Assembly: GCA_914767715.1 (NCBI GenBank)
Contig: OU612068.1
Coordinates: forward strand, 30,998,001 to 31,062,000
DNA length: 64,000 nt
From: Membranipora membranacea
Lineage: Eukaryota > Bryozoa > Gymnolaemata > Cheilostomatida > Membraniporidae
Reading direction: 5' to 3'
The position numbers and the translations under genes are program-made. Shown one piece after another: positions 22,305 through 34,000 of the stretch (the first letter of the stretch is position 1; the number at the start of each line of letters is the position of its first letter). The notes below the pieces were generated by a model that saw only the letters and a list, made by a program, of their open reading frames with translations, ran no database searches and was not told where the DNA came from.

Positions 22305-23749
22305 GCCTAAACTGCATAACTGTAGGGTTTATACTTTATGGGCAATCGATCAATATAAGCCAGTAGTTCTTAGTAAGAGTTTGTACACTCGGCGAAGGAG
22401 GAGCGATATTGCACAACTCGGGGATCAGGTGCAGCACCTTGATACACCACGTTTTAAGTGTTCCTTAGCATTCACAGAGAGAACAAACTTGTTCTACATA
22501 GCTCGAAGGGTAGCACCCCCTCTAGAAAGCTAAATGAAGTAGACTAAAAATCAAAACTCCTAATTCAAATTCAGTTAAAAAGAGCTCTGTTTGGATTTCC
22601 GTTCACATGTTTGGCGGCATTGACTTCGACCCAGAACATGCTTGGGGACGAGCTCTCAATGTCCTCAAACTCCCAGCTGCTGGTGTTACCCTGTAGCTAC
22701 TGGCCCTTCAGGGTTCCTGACTCCACTATCAACTTTTCTACACTTGTGGTAAAATATTGATGCATCATTATGACCTATAATGGTGATTTGATTGTCTCAT
22801 ATTGTGGTGACCTGGCGGAACATTCATTTTGCTATGTACGGATATCAACATATCATATAGTGATGGAAAGCTGCCGAACTACTGAATGTGAATACCTGAA
22901 CAACAAACTTGATTTGATGTCCGTTGCGTGAGGTGAAAACCACTATTTTTTGTCAATGCAGATGGAACAGTCAAATTAACTGCAGGAAATTCCAAAACAG
23001 ATGGACTGTATTCTTAGAGAATGAGTTCATCGTGGTGTTTGGTTTATACTATATGACTAGTCTAAAGTGGCTTTTTTATGTCATGTCATGCAATGAAAAG
23101 TTTTTGCGTATTGGTGAAAATATGTGAAATTTTAATCAGTGATTTTAAACTGATCATTGTTATGGGCTTAAAATCAAATTAATTAAGATTTTCTATTATA
23201 GTACTCTTCAAATGACATACACACCCACTTTCAACAATTAACATTGCATATTATGGCTATGACAATAGGCTATAGATGGGAATGCAGCTAAGATTTGTGT
23301 CACTTTCGCAAAACGACAAACATGACCAAATGGCCATTATTTTTGACAAACCAAATATTTTTGGAAGTTCTCACATTCGTGGTGCACACAGATAATGCCA
23401 AAATTCTTCATTGCATATTCATTTTCCTGAATTTGATGCAAAAGAATGCTCAAAAACAGCTTTTTTTTAAGGAATTTTTGAGGCAATTGTGGGTATTCTG
23501 TTGTGTAAATTTCAGGAAAGCTGGATACGTTGAGCAAATTTCTGTGTGCACCGTGGTTAATAAATGTGGCTAAAGTGTGTGAGAATATCCAAAAAAGTTT
23601 TGCACCTCCACAATAATGGACATTCGGGCAGCATGTTTGACATTATTACCGTGGCCCAGAAAGCCGGATAAAATTAAACTTATCTGCTGTGAATTTAATT
23701 TAAAAAAGGCCTGAATTGAATTAAACATTTCAGTGAATTATATCAAACT

Positions 23750-23950
23750 TTTCTGCATTAAACTTTTCTGCATCAAACTTTCAAGTTCTGCATCAAACTT
23801 TTCTCCTCTTAATCAAACTTGTCTACTCTGAATTAAACTTTTCTATTCTGCATCAAACGTTTCTGTTCTGCATCAAACTTTTATACTCTGCATCAAACTT
23901 TTTGTTCTGCTGCATCAAACTTTTCTACTCTGAATCAAACTTTTCCGCTC
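23750..23950 (+). repeat. minisatellite, units of about 17-20 bases, left copy
   Basis: About ten imperfect units built on CATCAAACTTTTCTACTCTG follow one another, with variants TTCTGTTCTG and GAATCAAACTT. The same array lies inverted at about 25965-26060 in the opposite arm of the fold-back element, with roughly half as many units. Confidence 0.85.
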
Positions 23951-25411
23951 CACTGATATCAACCTATATACTATGTATTACTGTATGCAGGTCCTCAATC
24001 TACAAATTTGCCTCACAGAATATTTTGGTGCACATTTTGTTAGAAGGAAGATGAAAGATGGGTAACCAGCTATTTTTGGGCGTTCCCAGTACAAATATTT
24101 TATACCAACATGCAGGTTTATTATTTAAGATTTGGTACCATACAGGCTGTTATCCTCAGCTTTATAAACTAAAAGTTTTTAAACAGGGAATTTCAATAAT
24201 ACACAGGTATAAGAAATCAATACATTTATAAATATTTGTTGAATTCCCTAATAGCTTTAACAGCAATTGGAAAATCCTTACAAGTGGGACCTTCTGTCGT
24301 ATACAGTCACAATGAAACTTCAATTTCATTCGTGGGCCTAACCACTACTCTTATCATTCTTGTTAGTCAGCGAACAAGTCTAGTTTTTGGGAACAAACTT
24401 TAATAGCGACCTTTACTATACTAAGGGCAACAGCTTATCACCAGCCCTAGACTGACTGGCCTCAGATCTTTCTTATACTATACAAAAAGGGAATTTTTAT
24501 TGCTATCTTACTAATGGTAAAGTCATAAAATTTATTCTTCCACTCATTACCAATAATCGATTTCCATGAAATTTCTATAGTAACCAATATAACATTTAAA
24601 AAAAATGAAGCAATTAATGTATGGACATTGTTTTCTGCTAGCTTGACAATATGAACTCTGCAGCAATCTAAGTGAGGTCACTACAAATAAATGGACTTAT
24701 GGTTTTGCTGGCCACAATCCTCACCCGAAAACCTAATTCATTCTGTTAGCACAAGTCTGACCTAATACCACGATTTCAAACAATTTGTCAAACTTTTAAT
24801 TGATACTGATACAAACATGACAATTCACACCAGTGGGTTGCTGCATAACCACACAGGAGATAATACTACTTTGATAATATGGACAAGCTAAAATTGCAGT
24901 TCAAGAAACCATCCCAATACATTAGGGAAATTTACTGGGAGTTTTTACCTAGGTAATATATACAGATGTAATAATAGTATTCCAAGTGGTGCGGAGGTTT
25001 TTGCAAGGGCCAGCCTCTACTAGGGTAATTATTTTAGTAAGAGCAGGTGTCATGAAATAGAATTGAATCTGGTCAGATGCCAGCTCTTTGTTTTCTATGA
25101 GGTTTTATTGCTTTGCATCAGCAGAATGTTATACATTTTTGTTAGCAATCTGACTCATACATACTCAGACTCATACATGATAATAGCTTAGCTTCAGCGT
25201 ATAGCCTAACGAAATTTGTGAAAGGATGGGTCCGAAGAGAATGAGACTTTCTGTCTGTTGAGGCAATCAACAATTTCTATGATGATTCATTTTTCACATT
25301 TATGTGCTGGACGGGTGTGGAATCCAACATACATGAAGAAATAATAATCTGTCTAGAAAAGCAAACAGAGGGTCTCCCTGTATAAACCAGTTTAAATAGA
25401 GATTTCTGATA

Positions 25412-25761
25412 TACCCTATAGGAGTTTAATTTAGCTAGAGTTTAATTTCGCTATCTGGACCTGGTACTAAATTTCACTAGTACTAAATTTCGCTAGTAGG
25501 CTTACTAGTGAAAATTAAAAAAAATGTTCTAGTTGGGATACGAACCCAGGGCATAAATCTCCATCCGATTGCTAGGCAGACACTTAGACCACTACACCAC
25601 GCTAGCTTGCATGCTTTAGTGAGGTGTATTCCTGTATAATTCTACATTGTTTATGCAACTATGGTGGGTGAGTTTAATTTAAGTTACACTAAATTTCGCA
25701 TCCTAGGCAACAACCGAAAAGCGAATCCTAAATGCCGCGAGAACTAAACTCCTATAGGGTA
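25412..25761. mobile_element. 350-bp inverted-repeat element carrying a tRNA-like core
   Basis: The 17-bp ends TACCCTATAGGAGTTTA (25412-25428) and its complement (25745-25761) bound a non-coding segment whose arms repeat ACTAAATTTCGC motifs. The interior holds a minus-strand tRNA-like sequence at about 25535-25606 with an A-box-like GTGGTGTAGTGGT and B box GGGTTCGTATCCC, followed by a T-run that could stop Pol III. If the outer TA is target sequence, the element would fit a TA-inserting MITE. It sits inside the larger fold-back element. Confidence 0.75.
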
Positions 25762-25964
25762 GCTGTTCGAAATGTTTGGGAGAAACGTATTGTCCATGCT
25801 GTGTGACTTTCGCCTTGATAAAGACATGCCATGCAGTTCTATTGCAAATCATCGATGATGGATTGAAATGAAAGCCTATTGACTATGAACTATTGGTAGA
25901 CTGAGGACCTACATACAGCAATGTATAATATAGGGTGGTTGATATCAATGGAGCGGAAAAGTTT

Positions 25965-26060
25965 GATTCAGAGTAGAAAAGTTTGATGCAGAGTAGAAAA
26001 GTTTGATGCAGAACAGAAGAGTTTGATGCAGAACAGAAAAGTTTGATGCAGAGAAGTTTG
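25965..26060 (-). repeat. minisatellite, right (inverted) copy
   Basis: About five units of AAAAGTTTGATGCAGAGTAG, the reverse complement of the left array. It is part of the right arm of the fold-back element. Confidence 0.85.
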
Positions 26061-26690
26061 ACTAAATTCAATGAAATGTTTAATTCAATTCAGGCCTTTT
26101 TAAATTAAATTCACAGCAGATAAGTTTAGTTTTATCCGGCTTTCTGGACCACAGTACATTATGCATAAATGACACATAAAGTGTCTGCCCTAAATGGTCA
26201 ATGATTATAGGATTTTACCAGTTCCACTGTTGCCATTTTTTGTGAATTTAATTTGAGGAGAACTCTAAAGGAAAATTGTAAATACATTTGATCAAAAACC
26301 TACGATCTGTTCCCCAACTCATTGATTGAAATTTCACATATTTCCACCAATCAACAAAAATCATTCATTTTATGATGTGAATGATATAAAAAGTCACTTT
26401 AGACTGGTCATACATCAATCAAAACTAAATATTACGGCGAACTCAATCCCCAAGAACACATTTTCCCTGTTTTGAAATATCTAGCAATCATTGTTACTCT
26501 ACCATCTGCATTAACAAAATCAGCCTTTCTACCTCGTTTCCTCACTAAAACGACACAACGCCATCAAATCAAGTTTCTCATCAGGTAACCACATTCAGTA
26601 GCTCGGCAGCTTTTTTAACAGTATATGATATGTTGATATTAGGATTGTTCACTGATATTACCATAACAAACTAATTAGGACAAACTTTAT

Positions 26691-28029
26691 CCTGCTTTAT
26701 CCAAGCCGAGGGTCTTCAGCTCAAACACCCTGGTATATTAATATAGCAGCAGGGGTTGTCCCCTCCAGCTGCTCCTAGAAAACCTCAATACTGGGGAATA
26801 CAGATATATCACATGACAGTCATGTGATGTGTTTACTACCCATTTACTTTAGTTGTGAAAAATAAAATAAAGCCAAGTGCTCCCCTAATAATTATTAGCT
26901 ACTGTCATTTCTCAGAGTTAGGACTAAATGCTTCATTGACATACATGGAGGGAGGGTTGCTGTTATTCATACTGTGTGCTGACACAATGATGTGCAAGTA
27001 AAGAAAAGTTCTCCTTGCATGAGGATTTACACAATGTAATGGGGGAGTTCATTGAATTGATTTACAGGCTAGCTGGGGCCAGGGAGTTCTCTCCAACTCC
27101 TTGCCTACAGTTACACCAAGAAGTTGCTCCTTGATGTAGCTGTGTAAAGGACCATCTAGCAGTATACTTTGCCTTAGCCTGTCTTGACAAGATTTTTCAA
27201 GACAGGCTAAGTTTGACTAGTAAACTGAAGTCCTTATTATCAGACATCCTATCTATGTTATTCCTATATCATTGTACACTGGTACAGTAGTCCTTTGAGT
27301 CCCTTGGTCTGGGCTTGGAGTCAAAGGATGCTAGCGTGCCATATATTATTATGCATCCTATGGGTGCATACTATGGATCTCATACAATATCCTAAATCCC
27401 AGACTTTTTGTGTAGCCAAATCGGACAAATACTCCCAGTCCTATGAGAGATTTAAATGTGTATATGTTATGTATCTGCTTTCGCCAGCGGGGTGCTTCAT
27501 AGCTAATCAGATGTCACTGATTGGAGCTGACATATTGGGTAGGAAACTTTGTGCAATGTGATGCAGAGCGGGTATCTGGTGTGCATTGCTATAAAAACGA
27601 CCTTGAAAATCATGAGCAGTTTGGAAATATAATGGCCATAAAATGCAACATTTTCATTCTGACTCCCCATAATTACTCACAGAAAATCAGTCATTAGTCA
27701 CATTTTAGTGAGTTGTATGAATTTGACCAATGTATTGCATGATGATATTAAGGTAGGCTACTATGCAGAGCTATTATAAATATTTACTGCTTTATTTGTT
27801 TGCTTCTGTATTGTTTCCATTTCGACATCAAAATGGTTTATTTAACGTAATACTACTGGATTTGGTCCATCAGAGTATGTGGGTAGTCTCAAAGCTAATT
27901 ATTGTGTTTATGGTACGAAAACCAATGAATGACATCTGAATATGTGATTAAGTACACGCTTTAAATGAGTTCTAAGGATCATTATAGCCAATACTGAGTT
28001 TGTATTTTTGCAGTGCACTACTTGTAGAG
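26691..28029. other. intergenic region before GALK2
   Basis: No gene is seen. It contains a perfect 15-base-arm hairpin at 27173-27211 and a weak CAAGAAG-TTG-CTCCTTG hairpin at 27117-27133. A TTTTTGCAG acceptor-like sequence just before 28013 suggests the first GALK2 coding exon may be preceded by a 5' UTR exon. Confidence 0.45.
27173..27211. repeat. perfect hairpin with 15-base arms
   Basis: CTTAGCCTGTCTTGA (27173-27187) pairs with TCAAGACAGGCTAAG (27197-27211) over a nine-base T-rich loop. Confidence 0.8.
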
Positions 28030-31000
28030 ATGTCTGAGGATAGTGACTATCCTGGAGTTTATACTCTGCAGGCGCTGCAACATGATAGCAGGTATATAAC
28101 TATGCATATGTGAAATACGTCATGAATGGCAAGTAACGTATATTACTTTCACTCTAACAGAATCAAAATATCAATTGCCATTATTGAGGTGTGTTTTGTC
28201 TGACAAATAAAATGTGACAGACAAATCTACTATTATTATCTTTTCAACAGATTTTCTCAGTTAGTTGAGGCCTTTGTCAACAAGTATGGAGCAGAGCCGA
28301 CCTTCATAGCTAGGGCCCCTGGTAGAGTAAATCTTATTGGTATGTAGGATATCTGTAATTATCAACTGCTCCATCAACTGCCATTTTTTAATCTATATTA
28401 TGTTGTGTTCTGTCTGCATGAATCTCCAATGTATGATGTTAACTGGATATTATTCAAAATATGAAATCTATTCAAAGGAATTAACAAACTTTCGAGAATC
28501 ATAATGTAGAAAGAATTGTATTGGTCAAAATAGTATTCGAGACGATAAAAGTTTTTTCTATTAGCATGGTATAATATGAAACGAAAATAATGGAGGTTGA
28601 GAATGTATATTCTCATTTCCAAACCTCGCAATTTAAATATGTCTCTAATTTAGCTCTAAATCATTAGGCAATTTGTTGGACACTACGACAGATGGTCAGT
28701 CAATAGATGAGTAGTATAATATGGTATTATATACTTTGCCTTTTATCGGAAATCCTGAAAATAATTATGGTGTTAATTTTAATTGTATTTGTATACGCCC
28801 GGCCCATAATACCCAAATTTGGTGCATCTTTCTGTCACCCAAATCTTATTTCATCATAAAAGATTCATTGCACCTCATAATTGATAACAAGGTGTTCATT
28901 TTCATTGTAGGAGAGCATATAGACTACATGGGATATGGAGTACTTCCTATGGCCATAGAGCAGGATGTGATGATTGCTGGTCGGACATCTGACACTCATA
29001 AACTCAAACTGTCAAACTACGACAGCAGCAAATATAGGTGAGTGCCTTGAGTCCTTAGTAGTCATATTTGTCTTATCTCTCAAGAAGCTTCAGATCCTCC
29101 TTATATATCCCTGTACTATGCCGTTTATGGAAAATCTGTGTTATCACCTAAATGACTTCTTATTTAGTAGTGCTCTGCAGATCATTGAAAATGCAAGATA
29201 GTGATTACTACCGAAAGCAATAAACTGTGCCAGCTGTAAACTTATTACTGCAATGTGGTGATCCGTTTGTGTATTTGCAGTGATTATGAATGTGAGTCAA
29301 AGATTGATAGCAGTTCTATCGACAAGTCATCTCCTAAATGGTATCATTACTTCATGTGTGGATATCTTGGTATGGTAGAACATCTTGGTACAGGGAAATC
29401 AGACACAGGATTAGATCTGATTGTGTGGGGTAGAGTACCTCCTAGCGCAGGCTTATCTAGCTCCAGTGCCTTTGTGTGTGCTTCTGCACTTATTACCGCA
29501 ACACTTCTCAAAGAAGATGCTAAAATTACCAAGGTTTGGACCCACATAAGTATAAATTATAACCATTTTACGTCTATGGGTATGATTAAGCCATGACAAT
29601 CACACACATAGTAGTAAAAAAATCAAATCAGGGTATTATGATGCTCCTCTCATGCCACAACTATGCATTGACAACGCGATAATATAACTTGATCATGTTT
29701 CTAGCATTTTTTTCCTTCATACTTCTATAAGTAGTCCTCGATTTTGCTACATCATTTTAAAACTAATTATTTCACACAGCGATTCAAAGACTTTGGTTTT
29801 CCACATCAATGTGTTGAGAAGCTGTGGCATGAAGAAAGAAATTTGTAGATACAATATATATAGATACAGATATAGATACACCATATATAACCGCAGACAT
29901 TGTGTAGACTTGTCATGCTTGAGTGCGTTTTTTAATTTAGACTCAGTTTGCTCAGGTTTGCTGTGAATGTGAGAAGTATATTGGTACTATGGGTGGAGGA
30001 ATGGACCAGTCTATATCATTTCTAGCAGATCAAGGCAAGGTAAGTTTTGTTATGAGTGTGAAGTAGTAAACATCAACTATAGACAGGGTTATGAGAGACC
30101 ACTAAATAGAAATTCAGATTTTCACTTTCCTTTTGAAGTTGTTTGCTCTGATTAATTGCAAGACAACTCTTAGGTTCCTCTATCCATCATGTTCTCATGA
30201 ACCAGATTTTGCACAAGTTCTAGCTCCGACGCAGGTTTATGTATAACCTGCTCAACCCAGCCATTCTCATGTCGTTCGCTTTTTTGTTAGGCGAAGAAGA
30301 TAGATTTTGATCCTATTAGAGCTGCTGATGTGACTCTACCTGCAGGCCATGTGTTTGTGATAAGTCACTGCTTAGCTGAACTTAATAAAGCTGCCACCTC
30401 TCACTTCAATCAGAGAGTTGTAGAGTGTCGCCTTGCATGTCAGGTAAGTTTGTAGTTTTAGTTTATATTAGTTTCTATAGAAGAATACATTACTGCCAAT
30501 ATATTCAAACTCTTTCTTCTTCCAGTTAGTCTTGTTTTCTCCTATTCCACTCATAAGTAAAACTGAGCAGGACAATAAATGAGTTGAACTCCTTCGGGTA
30601 ATGAACTTGATTTCAGAATGAGTGTTCAGATTGATTTATATGACTGTGTATTTGTCTTGTTGGTACAATTAATCTTTGGCTGATGCATCAACATTTTTCT
30701 TTGCTGTAACAGTGTATAGCTAAGAAGCTTGGACTACAATGGGATGAGTTTAGAAGGCTTGGAGATTTACAAGCTAAGCTTGGTAAAAGTTTGGATGAGA
30801 TGCTCGAACTAGTCGACGAGCACTTACACCAGGGTACATACACCAAACAGGAAGTGCTACAGATACTCGGAGCCACTGATGAGCAGCTGCTAAAAACAAG
30901 CCTCAATGGAAATACTGCACATTGTGAGTATATCAGGGTAGGAGTGCTTATAGAGACTTCATCTCACGCATCACAGTTACTTTAAATTTCAGTTCACACA

Positions 31001-34000
31001 TATAGATTATACATTTAACTCACATCATGATGCCATGTGAGAAGCCAGAGTGATTTTTTTTCTCAGTTAGTCTACAGAATATATATTGATCAATGGTTGT
31101 CGTTGCTCTTCCCAACTCGACCGTTTTTTGCCCGAAATTGAACTCGAGTGCTCTTGTATAAAAGAAAAGGCCCGGCCTTACTCATTGAGCTATGAACACT
31201 CGCACACATATATATGAGGTATATGTAGTTTGTTCTGACTTCACCATCTCAATTTAAATAATTCAGAAGAATATAAATATCATATTCTATTTTACAGTGA
31301 CAGAGTTCAAGCTCAGTGATCGAGCACATCATGTATTCTCTGAAGCTGGTAGAGTAGAGAAGTTCAAGCAGATATGTGGCTCTGCAGCAGAGGCAGATTC
31401 AGCTGCTCTCTCGGCAGCAGCGCTCGGTAATCTGATGAGTGATAGTCACTCATCGACACAACATAAGTATGAGTGCAGTCATCCTGATCTAGACCTCCTC
31501 GTACAGACATGCCTGTAAGTTCTCATCTAGTGACTACGTTCTGATTGGTTTAGAATTGGATTATATTTGCACAGGCCTCCTCATGCAGCCCACTGCGTTT
31601 TGGTTTTTATTTATGATGAATAGTTCCTCGATTTGGCAATGAAATCAAAAGAAAAATCAATGGCTTATTAGAGCTAGCATCATAAGCTTTGTAAGCACAT
31701 ATGGGATCACTGGGGTTGTTAGTCAGGATCAGGATCAGGAATTGAACTCTTACCTCAAATTTTGCAAGTCCATCCCTGACATTTTATATAAAGCTAAAGC
31801 TACCGGTTGTAAGGAAAATAATTCTTGATACTTTATTCATAAGCATGAGGGATCCCCAAAAAAACACCCAGTTGGCCGTGGTGACAAGGCCAGATCATGT
31901 TTTCATATTTCAGTTGAGTCACAAAATTTAAATTCTGCCCACATTTTTGGTTATCATCTTATCACAACATATGAATGAAGAACTTTCCAAACCTTAATTT
32001 TGCAAGTAAACTTTAAGATTTAAAGTGTTTGTAAAGGAACAGGGTTCTTGGTATCATTTTTGAGCTTGAATTGAGATTAAGACAGCTATCACACATGCAT
32101 TTGCATGAAAAATAAGTCTTCAGGGTTACTTGGTCTGGTAGGTTTGGGAGTTATAAGTTAACACTATTGAGTTGCCTACTCATGCACAGCCCAACTTGTC
32201 CAGGCGATTTGTAATGAGCCTATTATGGGGGAAATACAGTAATATTAGTGACTATTGTGGTTAGATAACAACTTTTGCAAATACATGACCAAGTCACTCA
32301 CAAGTCTGTCGATGACATAAAAGTTGAGACCGCTAATCAAAACAACCTTCATTTCTGTTATGAGCCCATGTTGAAGAAGAGATTAGAAGAACCACTGTAC
32401 CAAAGATTATAAATACTGACTGTACATTACAATCAATGACTATGACCCATTCCCTGTCCTGATTTTCATTTCATACCGCTGCGCTTGTTTGCTCTGTTTA
32501 AATAAGATTACACTGGAGCAATGGATTCTTCCTGCTGACAAAGCCTTGCTTATTTCAGATTTACCTAAAAATGGTCCATACAATGTTTTATGGTTAGTAC
32601 CAAATCTTGCGATAATATCCAACACTAGCCCCCCAAATAAGATCCATACTGATGAAATAACTCAAAAACTCGACAAATTAATTTCCTATATGACTGATGT
32701 GTGCTTTGACATAGGTTCTCATATGGCATGCTGCACTCAGCCAGTAATATTGATAGTCCATGTTTAGATGTGCTGAGTATCTGTGATGCACAGATGGACA
32801 AGATCTGATGTAAAATAATATAGAAAGTTTCTCAAGGTATTCCACTGCTTACACGATTATCAATACTCCTCTCTTTAGGAGGCAGTCAAATTCATTTACA
32901 TTTTTCATCACCCTGAAGTCCGAAATAACTAGATGACAATTTTATTTACTTCAATTTACTTTGTGACTTGTAAATTCCAGTTTTTGATGTAAACAACAAA
33001 GTTTACCCGAGAAAATCTTGTGAGTCCAAACATCAGAATATTTGCAAAAATTGTTGTAAAGATTCCAAAACTTCAAATCACTCAGTAATAATCATCGCAT
33101 GCTTTGGATTTTAACATCATCCTAATGCCTGAAATGTCGAGATTTAAAAACAAATTATTTTATATTTTTGTGCAAATTAGAAAAATATCCAGTCTACATG
33201 TGTAAATTTTGTATCTTCCATTGAAATTCTATTGAAAGCCACTAATCATAAATAGTCCAGAAGCTACTTGCCAATAAGTGATCAAAAAATTGCGTTCAAT
33301 AATTTCTCTTGGGATGTACATAGAATCAAGTGATGCTAGACCGGAATTTCGCTGCGAATCTAAATATGTAAAATTTACAACTCTCAGAGAACACATTTTT
33401 TCAACAGAGGCAAAAAAAGACAAAAAAATTGCGAAATTTCGTTTTTCTTTATGAGCATTCTGGTGTGTGTGTATTATCTATTGAGGCACAAGGAAATCCT
33501 CTTTATTGACCAATTTAGAAATGGCATTCATGTACAGACAAGGAAACAATAAGATATATTCGCAATGTGACCTGTGTCAATGTGAAGAAAGACGAAATAA
33601 TGCGCATATCGAATGCACTGAAAACCTGTATTCATATAATAAATTCTTTACCAAGGTAGAAATCCCCTTCATTGACTAGTTGGGAGATGAGATTTATGTA
33701 TAAACACGTATAACATTAAAACATACAACAATAATATGACCTGTGTAAACAAGAAGGAAAGCAAGATAAGCTAGTATTTCTATAATACGTGCTTGTGAAA
33801 ACCAGTATTCAATATATACTTCAAGATTATCGAAGGTACAAATTCTCTTCATTGACTAATTGGATGGTAGAATATTTGAGCAAACCTGTTTAAATTAAAT
33901 ATAATATCATTAAAACACATACCTAAATGTGATGGTACCTGCGTTAAACTGTGGGCAAGCAAAAAAAGGACATGAATAATCTCCACACATATTACATGTG

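Larger units (their letters stand above)
22797..26690. mobile_element. large fold-back element with kilobase inverted arms
   Basis: Left arm about 22797-23990 and right arm about 25905-26690 are diverged reverse complements. Landmarks shared in mirrored order are ATATCAACATATCATATA with AGCTGCCGA(A/G)CTACTGAATGTG; AACTTGATTTGATG; GACCAGTCTAAAGTG(G/A)CTTTTT (left copy GACTAG...); GGTG(A/G)AAATATGTGAAATTT; CAGAAAGCCGGATAAAA; and a minisatellite of CATCAAACTTTTCT units. The left arm is longer because it has more minisatellite units and further insertions. The 1.9-kb interior codes for nothing recognisable and contains a smaller 350-bp inverted-repeat element (25412-25761). The structure resembles fold-back or non-autonomous DNA transposons. 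Exact ends and target-site duplication were not determined. Confidence 0.75.

Noticed and set aside
23750-23950. CRISPR array
   Set aside because: The units are contiguous and degenerate without unique spacers. The sequence is clearly a eukaryotic minisatellite.
25535-25606. Functional tRNA gene on the minus strand
   Set aside because: Box motifs and a T-run are good, but the acceptor stem pairs only partly and the sequence is embedded in an inverted-repeat element.
25883-26071. 62-codon minus-strand open frame with repeated LCIKLF-type peptides
   Set aside because: It is a translation of the minisatellite, not a gene.
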